NCBI GenBank assembly: GCA_963753845.1
Contig: CAVWEI010000033.1
Location: 30,006 to 94,005 of the forward strand
Length of the DNA stretch: 64,000 nucleotides
Direction: 5' to 3'
From: Thiosocius sp963753845
GTDB lineage: Bacteria; Pseudomonadota; Gammaproteobacteria; Chromatiales; Chromatiaceae
Shown here: positions 38,848 to 47,356 of the stretch, piece after piece
How positions within the stretch are numbered: the first letter of the stretch is position 1
How the letters are laid out: each line of letters starts with the position of its first letter
The notes under the pieces: generated by a model
Told to the model about the DNA's origin: nothing
Seen by the model: the letters and a program-made list of their open reading frames with translations, nothing else
Database searches by the model: none
Translations under genes and position numbers: made by a program

Positions 38848-39103
38848 CCCGCATCAGTCACCGGCATCCCGGATGCTGGCTGAGGACAGGTGTGGCTGGG
38901 CGCAGCGCTGGACTGAAATCCATAGCCGTAGCTATGGGTTGAAGGAAGCACAAGCACGGGCGCGCGTGGACCAGCCAGAGCCGGGATAGCGTCCGGACCG
39001 AAAACACACTGTATTTCTGGCGTTCGTCTGTACTTGGTGATTTCAACCGATATTTCATTCACTTGCGTTTAGGTCCGGGGGCGGCTGGTGATGGATGCGG
39101 GCT
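38846..39103. repeat. 258-bp inverted-repeat-bounded element, copy 2
   Basis: The second copy of the element at 3130-3387, in opposite orientation and exactly the same length. Terminal repeats are AGCCCGCATCAGTCACC (38846-38862) and a complement with a few changes (39087-39103). Its left end overlaps the TAG stop of pssA, and the same element end adjoins the stop codon in copy 1. Confidence 0.85.
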
Positions 39104-39298
39104 AGCCACCGGGCAGTGTCAAATTCGACGGGCTGCCGGCACTTGGCATCCAGGGGTGCCTGCACTAAAGTCGGGCATCACCGGAGCGGTGCGCCAGAAT
39201 GGAATTTTAGGGTGCGCCCCGCGGACTTGTAGCGCCATTTTTCTCAACCTTTATCGAACCCTTTGAGTGCCGGGTTATGCCGCCTGGCTGGAGCCGAC

Positions 39299-40843
39299 AT
39301 GAGCCAGGACAGATTGATCATCTTCGACACCACCCTGCGAGATGGTGAGCAAAGCCCTGGTGCATCGATGACCCGGGACGAAAAGGTCCGCATCGCCAAG
39401 GCCCTGGAGAAGATGCGCGTCGACGTGATCGAGGCCGGTTTCCCGATTGCCAGCGTCGGTGATTTCGAGGGGGTGCAGGCGGTCGCAAACGTGGTCAGGG
39501 ATTCCACTGTCTGCGGCCTGTCACGTGCAATCGAAGCGGACATTGCGCGCGCCGGTGAGGCCCTCAAGGGCGCCAACTCCGGGCGTATCCATACCTTCAT
39601 CGCCACCTCGCCGGTACATATGGAGCGCAAGCTGCGAATGACGCCGGACAAGGTCGTCGAGCAGGCGGTCTGGGCGGTCAAGCGTGCGCGTGATTTCACC
39701 GACGATGTGGAGTTCTCGGCCGAGGACGCGGGGCGTTCGGAACTGGATTTTCTGTGCCGCATCTTCGAGGCGGTGATCGCCGCCGGGGCGACCACGATCA
39801 ATGTACCGGATACGGTCGGGTACAACGTGCCCGGGCAGTTCGGTGAGACCATGCGCCAACTGATCGAACGCATCCCGAACTCGGACAAGGCGGTGTTCTC
39901 GGTGCATTGCCACAATGACCTGGGGCTGGCGGTGGCCAACTCGCTGTCCGCGGTGATGAATGGCGCGCGCCAGGTCGAATGCACCATCAATGGCCTGGGC
40001 GAGCGCGCCGGCAATGCCTCGCTCGAAGAGGTCGTGATGGCCGTGCGCACGCGCCAGGACGTGTTCACCTGTGACACCGGCCTGGACACGACCCAGATCG
40101 TCGCATGCTCGAAGCTGGTGTCCAGCATCACCGGATTCCCGGTGCAGCCCAACAAGGCGATCGTTGGCGCCAATGCCTTTGCACACGAGTCCGGCATACA
40201 CCAGGACGGTGTGCTCAAGCACCGCGAGACCTACGAAATCATGCGCGCCGAGGATGTCGGCTGGACCCGCAACCGCATGGTGTTGGGCAAGCATTCCGGG
40301 CGCAGTGCCTTCCGCAGCCGTCTGGATGAGCTGGGCATCGAGTTTGCCAGCGAGGAAGAGTTGAACACGGCCTTCGCCCGCTTCAAGGACCTGGCCGACA
40401 AGAAGCACGAGATCTTCGACGAGGACCTGCAGGCGCTGGTCACGGAGAAGGGCATCGATGCCGAGAACGAGCGTGTTCGGCTGGTGTCGCTGCGCGTCGT
40501 CTCCGAGACGGGGGAGACACCGAATGCCAAGGTGACCCTGTGCATAGACGGCGAGGAGCGCACGGTATCGTCCGAGGGAAGCGGTCCGGTCGATGCGGCC
40601 TATCGGGCGATCGAATCCCTGGTCAATACCGGTGCCGACCTCAAGCTGTATTCGGTCAACGCCATCACCAGTGGCACCGACAGCCAGGGCGAAGTGACGG
40701 TGAGGCTTGAAAAGGGTGGGCGGCTGGTCAATGGTCAGGGCGCGGATACCGATATCGTCATCGCGTCGGCAAAGGCCTACATCAACGGCTGCAACAAACT
40801 GCTGGAACCGGCCCAGCGCGCACACCCGCAAGGCGACGTCTGA
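39299..40843 (+). CDS. leuA: 2-isopropylmalate synthase
   Basis: Condenses acetyl-CoA with 2-ketoisovalerate, the first step of leucine synthesis. It has 514 residues. The TIM-barrel start DTTLRDGEQSPGASM, the metal-binding VHCHNDLG (H-x-H) and the C-terminal allosteric domain (about 390-510) are present. The start at 39299 (MSQDRLIIFD) is preferred. It is followed with a one-base overlap by the uracil-DNA glycosylase gene. Confidence 0.96.
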   Translation: MSQDRLIIFDTTLRDGEQSPGASMTRDEKVRIAKALEKMRVDVIEAGFPIASVGDFEGVQAVANVVRDSTVCGLSRAIEADIARAGEALKGANSGRIHTFIATSPVHMERKLRMTPDKVVEQAVWAVKRARDFTDDVEFSAEDAGRSELDFLCRIFEAVIAAGATTINVPDTVGYNVPGQFGETMRQLIERIPNSDKAVFSVHCHNDLGLAVANSLSAVMNGARQVECTINGLGERAGNASLEEVVMAVRTRQDVFTCDTGLDTTQIVACSKLVSSITGFPVQPNKAIVGANAFAHESGIHQDGVLKHRETYEIMRAEDVGWTRNRMVLGKHSGRSAFRSRLDELGIEFASEEELNTAFARFKDLADKKHEIFDEDLQALVTEKGIDAENERVRLVSLRVVSETGETPNAKVTLCIDGEERTVSSEGSGPVDAAYRAIESLVNTGADLKLYSVNAITSGTDSQGEVTVRLEKGGRLVNGQGADTDIVIASAKAYINGCNKLLEPAQRAHPQGDV

Positions 40844-41610
40844 TGTTGGACGCGCGTCGCCGCGTCTGTCTGCGTGCGATGGGGATCGAGTTGTGGCGCG
40901 CCAAGGCAGAACGGGTGGCCGTCTCAACACCCCCTGGCGAATTCGCAACAGCTGGAGAAGTCCTCGATCCCGAGGATTCTGAATCCTCAAGCCCCGAACC
41001 CCGGTCCTCGGCGCAATCTTCCCCTGCCTTCGGCCCCGGCCCTGCGGCCCTGTCCTGGGAGGACCTGCGCACTGCGGTTGCGAGTTGCCAGGCCTGCGAC
41101 CTGCATCCGACCCGTACCCAGACCGTATTCGGTGTGGGTGATCGCAATGCCAGTCTGATGATTATCGGTGAGGCCCCGGGTGCCGACGAGGATCGCCAGG
41201 GCGAGCCCTTCGTGGGCCGCGCCGGGCAACTGCTCACCGCGATGCTGGAGGCCATCGGCCTCGGCCGCGGGCAGGTCTATATCGCCAACGTCATCAAGTG
41301 CCGGCCGCCGGGAAACCGCGACCCGCATGTCGAGGAGGCGGCCGCCTGCCAGCCCTATCTTCATCGGCAGATCGAGCTGTTGCAGCCGCGGCTGATCCTC
41401 TCGGTAGGTCGGGTGTCTGCGCACAATCTGCTCGGCACAGAGGAATCGGTAGGACGGTTGCGCGGGCGCACGCACCGCTTCGAGCCTGGCGATATCCCGT
41501 TGATCGTCACCTATCACCCGGCCTATCTGCTGCGGCGCCCGCAGGAGAAGGCTAAGGCCTGGCTGGACCTGCAGGCGGCATACCGTATCCTTGGTGGATC
41601 AGTGGACTAA
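40843..41610 (+). CDS. type 4 (Fe-S) uracil-DNA glycosylase
   Basis: A 255-residue family 4 uracil-DNA glycosylase that removes uracil from DNA. Motif A is GEAPGADEDRQGEPFVGRAG, and the second motif is TYHPAYLLRRP. Cysteines for the 4Fe-4S cluster are in VASCQACDL and in KCRPPGNRD ... AAACQPY. The first 70 residues are Ser/Pro-rich linker. The start overlaps the leuA stop (TGATG). Confidence 0.92.
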   Translation: MLDARRRVCLRAMGIELWRAKAERVAVSTPPGEFATAGEVLDPEDSESSSPEPRSSAQSSPAFGPGPAALSWEDLRTAVASCQACDLHPTRTQTVFGVGDRNASLMIIGEAPGADEDRQGEPFVGRAGQLLTAMLEAIGLGRGQVYIANVIKCRPPGNRDPHVEEAAACQPYLHRQIELLQPRLILSVGRVSAHNLLGTEESVGRLRGRTHRFEPGDIPLIVTYHPAYLLRRPQEKAKAWLDLQAAYRILGGSVD

Positions 41611-41652
41611 GCTGGAGCTATCAGGGCGTATTGCGCACACGGAGGAAGGTAG

Positions 41653-41913
41653 GTGCCCGAAATCAGTCGTTTTTTGGGAATCATCATAGCCATGTACTAC
41701 AACGACCACGCACCTCCGCATTTTCATGCGAAGTATGGTGACTTTGAAGCTGTGATCGCTATCGATAAGGGTGAAATTGTGGATGGTCATCTGCCGCCGC
41801 GAGTCTTGGGCCTGGTGCAGGAATGGCGTGAGCACCATAAAATCGAGCTTGCCGAAGACTGGAAACTTGCGCGCGAGCGCAAAGCGTTGAAACGAATTGA
41901 ACCGCTGGAGTAG
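41653..41913 (+). CDS. DUF4160 protein (putative TA partner)
   Basis: An 86-residue DUF4160 protein, starting at GTG after GGAGG. Typical motifs are GIIIAMYYNDHAPPHFHAKY and LPPRVLGLVQEW. DUF4160 and DUF2442 genes occur as tandem pairs and are suspected toxin-antitoxin modules, although the toxin activity is not established. The AT-richer codon use compared with leuA and rimI suggests acquisition. Confidence 0.85.
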   Translation: MPEISRFLGIIIAMYYNDHAPPHFHAKYGDFEAVIAIDKGEIVDGHLPPRVLGLVQEWREHHKIELAEDWKLARERKALKRIEPLE

Positions 41914-41917
41914 TGCC

Positions 41918-42196
41918 ATGTTACCGAGACTGAAAAAGGCTGACTATCGAGGTGGCTACCTTGTCTGGCTGCAGTTTGCAGACGGTGTGGAGGGGGAGGT
42001 GGACCTTGAAGGCGAGCTCTGGGGTGACGTTTTTGAACCGCTGAAGGACAAGGCACGGTTTGCGGCTTTCTCACTGGATCCAGAATTGGAAACGCTGGTT
42101 TGGCCAAATGGGGCGGATTTTGCGCCGGAGTTTCTCTATCAACAGTTACGCCCAGAATTTCAATTGAAATCGCTGCCAAGAAGCAGTGTTGCTTAG
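41918..42196 (+). CDS. DUF2442 protein (putative TA partner)
   Basis: A 92-residue DUF2442 protein, four bases after the DUF4160 gene. It shows the family pattern of a short beta-rich domain (YRGGYLVWLQFADGVEGEVD) and the end motif (WPNGADFAPEFLYQQ). The start at 41918 is preferred because it fits the spacing. It is probably co-expressed with the DUF4160 partner. Confidence 0.85.
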   Translation: MLPRLKKADYRGGYLVWLQFADGVEGEVDLEGELWGDVFEPLKDKARFAAFSLDPELETLVWPNGADFAPEFLYQQLRPEFQLKSLPRSSVA

Positions 42197-42239
42197 CTTA
42201 TGATAACTGGAACTCCTTTCCAGGGTTGACGGATCTGTA

Positions 42240-42707
42240 ATGAGCGCCGTCCTGCAGGACCCCACGCCGTCGATCCGGCCGATGAGCACTGAGGACCTCC
42301 CGTCTGTCGTTGCGGTTGAGACCAGTGCCTACAGCCATCCCTGGTCAGAGGGGATCCTGCGTGACTGCCTGCGTGCCGGTTACAGCTGCTGGGTATGCGA
42401 GGTGGGAGGGGACATCGTCGGTCATGCCGTGATGTCGGTCGCGGTCGGCGAGGCTCATCTGCTGAATATCTGCATCGGGCCGGGTTGGCAGGGGCGGGGC
42501 ATTGGACGGCGCCTGCTCAAACGCATCTTGCGCATTGCCCGGGAGCGCCGGGTAGACACGATGTTTCTCGAGGTGCGGGCATCCAACGAGGGCGCGCGCG
42601 GGCTGTACGAGTCCGAAGGATTCGGCGAGATAGGCCGGCGGAATAATTATTATCCGGCGCATGGCGGGCGGGAAGATGCGCTCGTTTACGCCAAGGCATT
42701 GCTGTAA
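42240..42707 (+). CDS. rimI: ribosomal protein S18-alanine N-acetyltransferase
   Basis: A 155-residue GNAT that acetylates the N-terminus of S18. The acetyl-CoA site is GPGWQGRGIGRRLLKRIL (about 80-97) and the C-terminal catalytic region is RRNNYYPAHGGREDALVY. The gene is AT the usual RimI length. The adjacent tsaB of many genomes is absent here. Confidence 0.92.
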   Translation: MSAVLQDPTPSIRPMSTEDLPSVVAVETSAYSHPWSEGILRDCLRAGYSCWVCEVGGDIVGHAVMSVAVGEAHLLNICIGPGWQGRGIGRRLLKRILRIARERRVDTMFLEVRASNEGARGLYESEGFGEIGRRNNYYPAHGGREDALVYAKALL

Positions 42708-42865
42708 TTGAAAGTCCCGGTCGCTCGGGTCGATGATTTCGGGCAGTTCGTATTCTCTGTGGACCCTATTCGTCTCGGGAGAGGACGGTAGTCGGTCATT
42801 ATTCCGGGCGCCCTGGGTCACGCAATCCGATATAATCCGTCTCTTTTCCCCATACCGCAGTCCCC

Positions 42866-44446
42866 ATGGCCGACCTCGACAAAGAACGCGCGAAACGTCG
42901 CACCTTCGCCATCATTTCGCACCCGGACGCCGGCAAGACGACCCTTACCGAGAAGCTGCTGCTGTTCGGAGGCGCCATTCAGTTGGCCGGGACAGTCAAG
43001 GGCCGCAAGGCGGCGCGTCATGCGACCTCCGACTGGATGGAACTGGAGAAGCAGCGCGGTATCTCGGTGACCTCCTCGGTCATGCAGTTTCCATACAAGG
43101 GCAAGGTGATCAACCTGCTGGATACTCCGGGCCACGAGGATTTCTCGGAAGACACTTACCGCACCATGACCGCAGTCGATTCAGCGCTGATGGTGATCGA
43201 CGTCGCCAAGGGTGTCGAGGAACGCACCATCAAGCTGATGGAGGTCTGCCGCCTGCGCGATACCCCGATCCTGACCTTTATCAACAAGCTGGACCGCGAG
43301 GGCAGGGACCCTATCGAGCTCCTGGACGAGGTCGAGGATGTCCTGAAGATCCGGTGTGCCCCGATCACCTGGCCTATCGGCATGGGCAAGCGCCTGAAGG
43401 GCGTCATCGATCTGCGTGACGAGATGGTGCACCTCTACGACCCTCACCACGGTGGGCGTATCGCCGAGGGTGAAAAGATCCGCGGTCTGGACAATCCGCG
43501 TCTGGATGAACTGCTCGGGGATCTGGCGAACGAGTTGCGTGAAGAGGTCGAACTGGTGCGCGGTGCCAGTCATGCGTTCGATATCGACGCCTATCTGCGG
43601 GGCGAGCAGACGCCGGTGTTCTTCGGCTCGGCGATCAACAATTTCGGGGTCGAGGAGCTGCTGGACGCTTTCTCCGAGTACGCACCGCCGCCGCGTCCTC
43701 GCGCGACTGAGCAACGCACGGTCGACCCGGGTGAGCAGAAGTTCACGGGTTTCGTATTCAAGATCCAGGCGAACATGGACCCGGCCCACCGTGACCGGGT
43801 CGCCTTTTTGCGCGTGTGCTCCGGCAGCTACAGAAAGGGCATGAAGATGAAGCATGTCCGTATCGGCAAGACGGTGCAGGTCGCCAATGCGATCACCTTC
43901 CAGGCGGATGAGCGCGCGCACGTCGAAGAGGCCTGGCCGGGCGATATCATCGGCCTGCACAATCACGGCACCATCCAGATTGGCGATACCTTCACCGAGG
44001 GCGAAGACCTCAAGTACACCGGTGTCCCGTATTTTGCGCCCGAGCTGTTCCGGCGCGTGGTGCTCAAGGACCCGTTGAAGATGAAACAGCTCCAAAAGGG
44101 CGTCGTGCAATTGAGCGAGGAGGGGGCCACCCAGGTCTTCCGGCCATTGCGCAACAACGACCTGGTCCTGGGCGCCGTCGGCGTACTGCAGTTCGACGTG
44201 GCGGAGCACCGCCTCAAAGGCGAGTATGGTGTCGATGCCGTGGTCGAACCGGTAGGCGTACAGGCCGCGCGCTGGGTGGTCTGCAAAAATGAAAAGGAAC
44301 TCAAGCGCTTCCGTGAAAAGGCCTATGACAACCTGGCCGAGGACGGTGACGGGCAACTGGTCTACCTGGCCCCGACACGGGTCAACCTGAACCTGACCCT
44401 GGAGCGTTGGCCGGATGTGAAATTCCTGGCCACGCGTGAGCTGTAG
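42866..44446 (+). CDS. prfC: peptide chain release factor 3
   Basis: A translational GTPase (526 residues) that recycles RF1/RF2 from the ribosome. The G-domain motifs are all present: HPDAGKTT (G1), DTPGHEDF (G3), NKLDREG (G4). The C-terminal domain ends WPDVKFLATREL. A diverged second copy of the last 213 bases lies at 49231-49443, downstream of the TA array. Confidence 0.97.
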   Translation: MADLDKERAKRRTFAIISHPDAGKTTLTEKLLLFGGAIQLAGTVKGRKAARHATSDWMELEKQRGISVTSSVMQFPYKGKVINLLDTPGHEDFSEDTYRTMTAVDSALMVIDVAKGVEERTIKLMEVCRLRDTPILTFINKLDREGRDPIELLDEVEDVLKIRCAPITWPIGMGKRLKGVIDLRDEMVHLYDPHHGGRIAEGEKIRGLDNPRLDELLGDLANELREEVELVRGASHAFDIDAYLRGEQTPVFFGSAINNFGVEELLDAFSEYAPPPRPRATEQRTVDPGEQKFTGFVFKIQANMDPAHRDRVAFLRVCSGSYRKGMKMKHVRIGKTVQVANAITFQADERAHVEEAWPGDIIGLHNHGTIQIGDTFTEGEDLKYTGVPYFAPELFRRVVLKDPLKMKQLQKGVVQLSEEGATQVFRPLRNNDLVLGAVGVLQFDVAEHRLKGEYGVDAVVEPVGVQAARWVVCKNEKELKRFREKAYDNLAEDGDGQLVYLAPTRVNLNLTLERWPDVKFLATREL

Positions 44447-44531
44447 TTCCCTCCCCCTTACTCGAGGAGGGCGCGAGGGTGTAGAGAAATAGGCCGGGTA
44501 TAAGGCAAGCTGACAGCTATCTGGAGCACGA

Positions 44532-44750
44532 ATGGAAACCGAAAAAATCAAGGCACTTATCGAGGCGGGGATCCCCGGCGCCCAGGCCGAGGTGACCGGC
44601 GACGGCCGGCATTTCGAGGCATTGGTCGTCAGCGATGCCTTCGAGGGCAAGTCACTGATCCAGCGGCACCGGATGGTGATGGATACGGTGAAGGCGGAGA
44701 TTGCGAGTGACGAATTGCATGCATTGTCGATAAAAACGGCTTTGCCATAG
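44532..44750 (+). CDS. BolA family protein (IbaG-like)
   Basis: A 72-residue BolA-fold protein, closer to IbaG by size. The conserved region VTGDGRHFEALVVSDAFEGK leads to the RHRMV motif and ends in HALSIKTALP. These proteins work with monothiol glutaredoxins in Fe-S handling. It is the last housekeeping gene before the TA island. Confidence 0.92.
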   Translation: METEKIKALIEAGIPGAQAEVTGDGRHFEALVVSDAFEGKSLIQRHRMVMDTVKAEIASDELHALSIKTALP

Positions 44751-44887
44751 TCCTGCGCAGTAGACATTTTCCGTATCTCGGGGAATTCCTTCGGCCGCCA
44801 TCCGCCAAGGTGCTGAATAGACGGCCTGCCCAAGGTGCCGTTGCCAGATTTTGACCGGATTGTTCCGCTAAGGACCGTGGCGGCAGC

Positions 44888-45047
44888 GAATTGAGGAACC
44901 AATTGATTTGCCTGACCGAAGACGCGGCGATACATTCAGCCCTGACAGGGAATGTTGTACGTCTGCTGACACGGATGGTCAGGTGCGAATTCCCGCAAAG
45001 CCCCATTGGCAAGGATGCCGGTGGGGCTTTGTCACGTCTGGCGGCTG
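44888..45047 (+). repeat. 160-bp direct repeat, copy 1
   Basis: First of six copies of a 160-bp sequence that starts GAATTGAGGAA and ends GTCTGGCGGCTG, all on the plus strand. It contains a 15-bp hairpin (AAAGCCCCATTGGCA, loop AGGA, and its partner with two G-U pairs). A CCTGACC/GGTCAGG pair encloses a smaller hairpin (ACATT...CCCT-GAC-AGGG-AATGT). An open frame runs through it, but most differences between copies change amino acids, so it is unlikely to be coding. Confidence 0.95.
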
Positions 45048-45090
45048 CAGATACGACGTTTCCGCGACCTGCCCGAGTGATGGTGCGCCG

Positions 45091-45240
45091 CTATTGTGTT
45101 CCGAGATGTTCGTCCACATCCGCGCCCCGTTGACCGATACCGATGATCTCGATGCCCGATTCACCGATCGTGTAGGAAACTACATGTCGGTCCTGAGGTA
45201 GTACAAGGTAGCCGAAGGCTCCTGTGCCTGTTTCACGGAC
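45091..45240 (-). pseudogene. C-terminal fragment of a RelE/ParE-type toxin
   Basis: Reading the minus strand gives FGYLVLPQDRHVVSYTIGES and then GIEIIGIGQRGADVDEHL before a stop, the C-terminal half of a RelE/ParE toxin. It has no start of its own and follows directly after the XRE antitoxin gene. It is probably a relic of another TA module that recombined here. Confidence 0.65.
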
Positions 45241-45610
45241 CGACGATATCATCGAGATCAACGTTCAAGGCTTGCGCGATGGCCCGGTAAACCGCAATAG
45301 TCCCTTCCCTCTTCCCATTCTCGATCTGCGCCAGGTAGGCCTGCGATTTGCCGATTCTCCCGGACAGCTCAACCTGCGAAAGCTCACGGTACTGACGCCA
45401 GATTTTGACCGGATTTTTGCCGTCGAGGATGGCATCGGCCAATTCAGCCGGAACAAGTTCATCTTCGCCATTGGCCAGTTCTGCTTTGGCGCGATCGTAG
45501 GCCGCCACATCGTCAAGCATTTCCGCTTTCTTCAGAAGCTCTTCGTAATCCGCAATCGGCACCACGGCATATTCCGGCTGGCCGTTGTTCTTGATGATCT
45601 GTACGGTCAT
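45233..45610 (-). CDS. XRE-family antitoxin
   Basis: A 125-residue antitoxin. The N-terminal half (VQIIKNNGQPEYAVVPIADY) recalls Phd-like antitoxins; the C-terminal half (about residues 70-122) is a helix-turn-helix (LSQVELSGRIGKSQAYLAQI). It overlaps the RelE toxin gene by four bases and is transcribed after it, the toxin-first order typical of HigBA-type modules. Confidence 0.88.
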   Translation of the reverse strand: MTVQIIKNNGQPEYAVVPIADYEELLKKAEMLDDVAAYDRAKAELANGEDELVPAELADAILDGKNPVKIWRQYRELSQVELSGRIGKSQAYLAQIENGKREGTIAVYRAIAQALNVDLDDIVGP

Positions 45611-45861
45611 TTGTAGATGTCTCCACGCGGTCCTGCGTCAAGTACCAGGACGTTGATTGTCTCGCCTTCGATTTCGTAGATCGCGCGATAACTGCCAATC
45701 CGCAGCCGGTAGCCCCCGCGGCCCTGCAGCTTCTGGACGTTCAGTCCATCGGCATCTCTGGCAGCGATTCGGCCAAATCCAGCCCGAAATTGGGTGGCGA
45801 TTTCTCTGGGCATTTTGGCGAGCCCTTTCAGTGCCTTCTTCTTGTATGTAATCGTTCCCAT
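45607..45861 (-). CDS. RelE/HigB-type toxin
   Basis: An 84-residue RelE-fold mRNA interferase. The pattern ITYKKKALKGLAKMPREI at the start and GGYRLRIGSYRAIYEIEGE in the core, ending in AGPRGDIYK, is typical. It starts at ATG 45861 with a palindromic operator overlapping the region just upstream. It forms a toxin-first pair with the XRE antitoxin. Confidence 0.9.
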   Translation of the reverse strand: MGTITYKKKALKGLAKMPREIATQFRAGFGRIAARDADGLNVQKLQGRGGYRLRIGSYRAIYEIEGETINVLVLDAGPRGDIYK

Positions 45862-45868
45862 GCGTGAT

Positions 45869-45887
45869 ATATAGCGAATGGCTATAT
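45869..45887 (-). promoter_or_regulatory. operator of the RelE/XRE module
   Basis: A perfect 7-bp inverted repeat (ATATAGC / GCTATAT) around five bases, eight bases upstream of the toxin start. TATAGC-type sequences inside it may be the -10, so the antitoxin complex bound here would repress transcription. Confidence 0.65.
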
Positions 45888-45943
45888 CTTGGTCAAGTCT
45901 TGCTACGCGCGGCCCGTACCCCCATGCTTTTGGTGGCGGCAGT

Positions 45944-46103
45944 GAATTGAGGAACCAATTGATTTGCCTGACCGAAGGCGCGGCGATACATTCAGCCCTG
46001 ACAGGGAATGTTGTACGTCTACTGACACGGATGGTCAGGTGCGAATTCCCGCAAAGCCCCATTGGCAAGGATGCCGGTGGGGCTTTGTCACGTCTGGCGG
46101 CTG
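45944..46103 (+). repeat. 160-bp direct repeat, copy 2
   Basis: The second copy of the 160-bp repeat, 1056 bp from copy 1. It keeps the 15-bp AGGA-loop hairpin and the GGCGGCTG end followed by AAAAAA. GGCGGC also precedes it directly. It separates the RelE/XRE and GNAT/DUF1778 modules. Confidence 0.95.
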
Positions 46104-46193
46104 AAAAAATGCAATTGCGACATAGTCTTGCTCAACATGTAGCAGCTGCAAAAGGGTGGCTATGGCCGGTGTCGGCCGGAACGGAAGCTCACC

Positions 46194-46694
46194 CTACAGG
46201 GATCTCAGCGGTAGGAACAGGCGACTGCCGCCGTGGGCGAGGCGAGCGAAGCCGTAACGCCGATAAAAGGACTCGGCCTGATGGTTGATGGCATCTACGA
46301 CCATGGCATAGATCGCGATATCGTCGCTAACCGCCAAGGTTCGTTTAATCGCGTCGGCCAAAAGCATCTGGCCAGTCCCCGTACCCTGCGCGGAAAGGTC
46401 GACAGCCAATCGTCCGATAAGAGCGGCCGGTACAGCGTGTCTGGGAAGCTTCTTGGCGATTTTTTCAGGTAAAGCCGACAAGTCGATGGAAAGCGCACTG
46501 AGCGTGTAGAAGCCCAGCACCTTTGTCTTTTCCTCAGGGGGGTGGGCAACAAACACGCGGCTGATCTGACGTTTTGTGTCCTGGTTGGCTTGGTGTCGGA
46601 GATAACGATTCAGCGAATCTATGCCGCAGTTGAAAACAGTCCGGTCGTGGTTGCGGTTGAGCAGCTCGATGACGAAGCTGCTTGCTGAATTCAT
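46194..46694 (-). CDS. GNAT-type toxin (TacT/AtaT-like)
   Basis: A 166-residue acetyltransferase of the TA type that acetylates aminoacyl-tRNA and so blocks translation. The sequence starts with the FNCGIDSLNRYLRHQANQD region, has the acetyl-CoA loop (SAQGTGTGQMLL) at about 110 and the YRRYGFARL C-terminal motif. It is coupled to the DUF1778 antitoxin by a four-base overlap. Confidence 0.93.
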   Translation of the reverse strand: MNSASSFVIELLNRNHDRTVFNCGIDSLNRYLRHQANQDTKRQISRVFVAHPPEEKTKVLGFYTLSALSIDLSALPEKIAKKLPRHAVPAALIGRLAVDLSAQGTGTGQMLLADAIKRTLAVSDDIAIYAMVVDAINHQAESFYRRYGFARLAHGGSRLFLPLRSL

Positions 46695-46975
46695 TTCGAG
46701 ACTGCGCGTCGATCATGCTCTGCCAAGGCGTCGGTCAGCTTTTTGTTGAATTTGACCGGTTCGGCCAATGCCTCAAAAAAAAGCCTTGCGTCCTGCTCGT
46801 TGAGCCGGATCGATTCATGCTCATGCAACGTCTTCTCAGCGCTTGCAAGGGCGCTGGACAAGATGAAGCCGCTGACAGTCGTACCCTCGAAAGTCGCCGC
46901 TCGCTCAATAAGAACCTTGGCGCTTTGCTTCAGGCGCAGGTTGATTCGCTCGTTTTTTGCGGCGTTGGAGGTCAT
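46691..46975 (-). CDS. DUF1778 (TacA-like) antitoxin
   Basis: A ribbon-helix-helix antitoxin of about 94 residues (KNERINLRLKQSAKVLIERA, then EGTTVSGFILSSAL), neutralising the GNAT toxin through its C-terminal tail. The start at 46975 is favoured; an upstream start at 46999 is possible. A near-consensus promoter lies about 40 bases upstream. Confidence 0.93.
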   Translation of the reverse strand: MTSNAAKNERINLRLKQSAKVLIERAATFEGTTVSGFILSSALASAEKTLHEHESIRLNEQDARLFFEALAEPVKFNKKLTDALAEHDRRAVSK

Positions 46976-47012
46976 ATTCAGTTCCTGAATAGAGGTCAAT
47001 GATTATGGGTTA

Positions 47013-47041
47013 TTTGTACGTCACAATGGTGCCTTTGTCAA
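47013..47041 (-). promoter_or_regulatory. promoter of the DUF1778/GNAT module
   Basis: On the minus strand, TTGACA (47041-47036), 17 bases, TACAAA (47018-47013): a near-consensus sigma-70 promoter aimed at the DUF1778 antitoxin gene. Confidence 0.75.
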
Positions 47042-47083
47042 AATCGTCCATGGGCTTGGCTTAGGGGGTAATCAACGGAAAAG

Positions 47084-47243
47084 GAATTGAGGAATCAATT
47101 GATTTGCCTGACCCAAGGCGCGGCGATACATTCAGACCTGACAGGGAATGTTGTACGTCTGCTGACACGGATGGTCAGGTGCGAATTCCCGCAAAGCCCC
47201 ATTGGCAAGGATGCCGGTGGGGCTTTGCCACGTCTGGCTTCTG
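47084..47243 (+). repeat. 160-bp direct repeat, copy 3
   Basis: The third copy, 1140 bp after copy 2. It is the most divergent at its edges (CTGGCTTCTG at the end, AAAAGGAATTG at the start) but retains the full internal sequence and hairpins. It separates the GNAT module from YefM/YoeB. Confidence 0.95.
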
Positions 47244-47356
47244 AATTACTGCAGTGGTCCGTATTGCGAGGTTCAGCGACGCCCAGCGCGGAGTGTTGGC
47301 CAACCGAGTGAGTACAGCGAACGGCTTGAACGAATGATCAAACGTCGCTACCATTA

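Noticed and set aside
44835..44875. Remnant of an XRE antitoxin (NPVKIW-like reading) upstream of repeat copy 1
   Set aside because: There is an 18-base match to the antitoxin gene at about 45400, but the similarity does not extend on either side, and GCCAGATTTT is also part of the repeat's own upstream extension.
43181..44935. A 584-codon frame on the minus strand opposite prfC
   Set aside because: It is a shadow of the prfC codon bias. It crosses the prfC-bolA gap but has no recognisable motif.
44888..45047. Open frames through the 160-bp repeats (plus frame with RNQLICLT, minus frame with MPMGLCGNSHLT)
   Set aside because: They look conserved only because the DNA is repeated. Differences between copies mostly change residues, and copy 4 carries a one-base insertion that breaks the frame.
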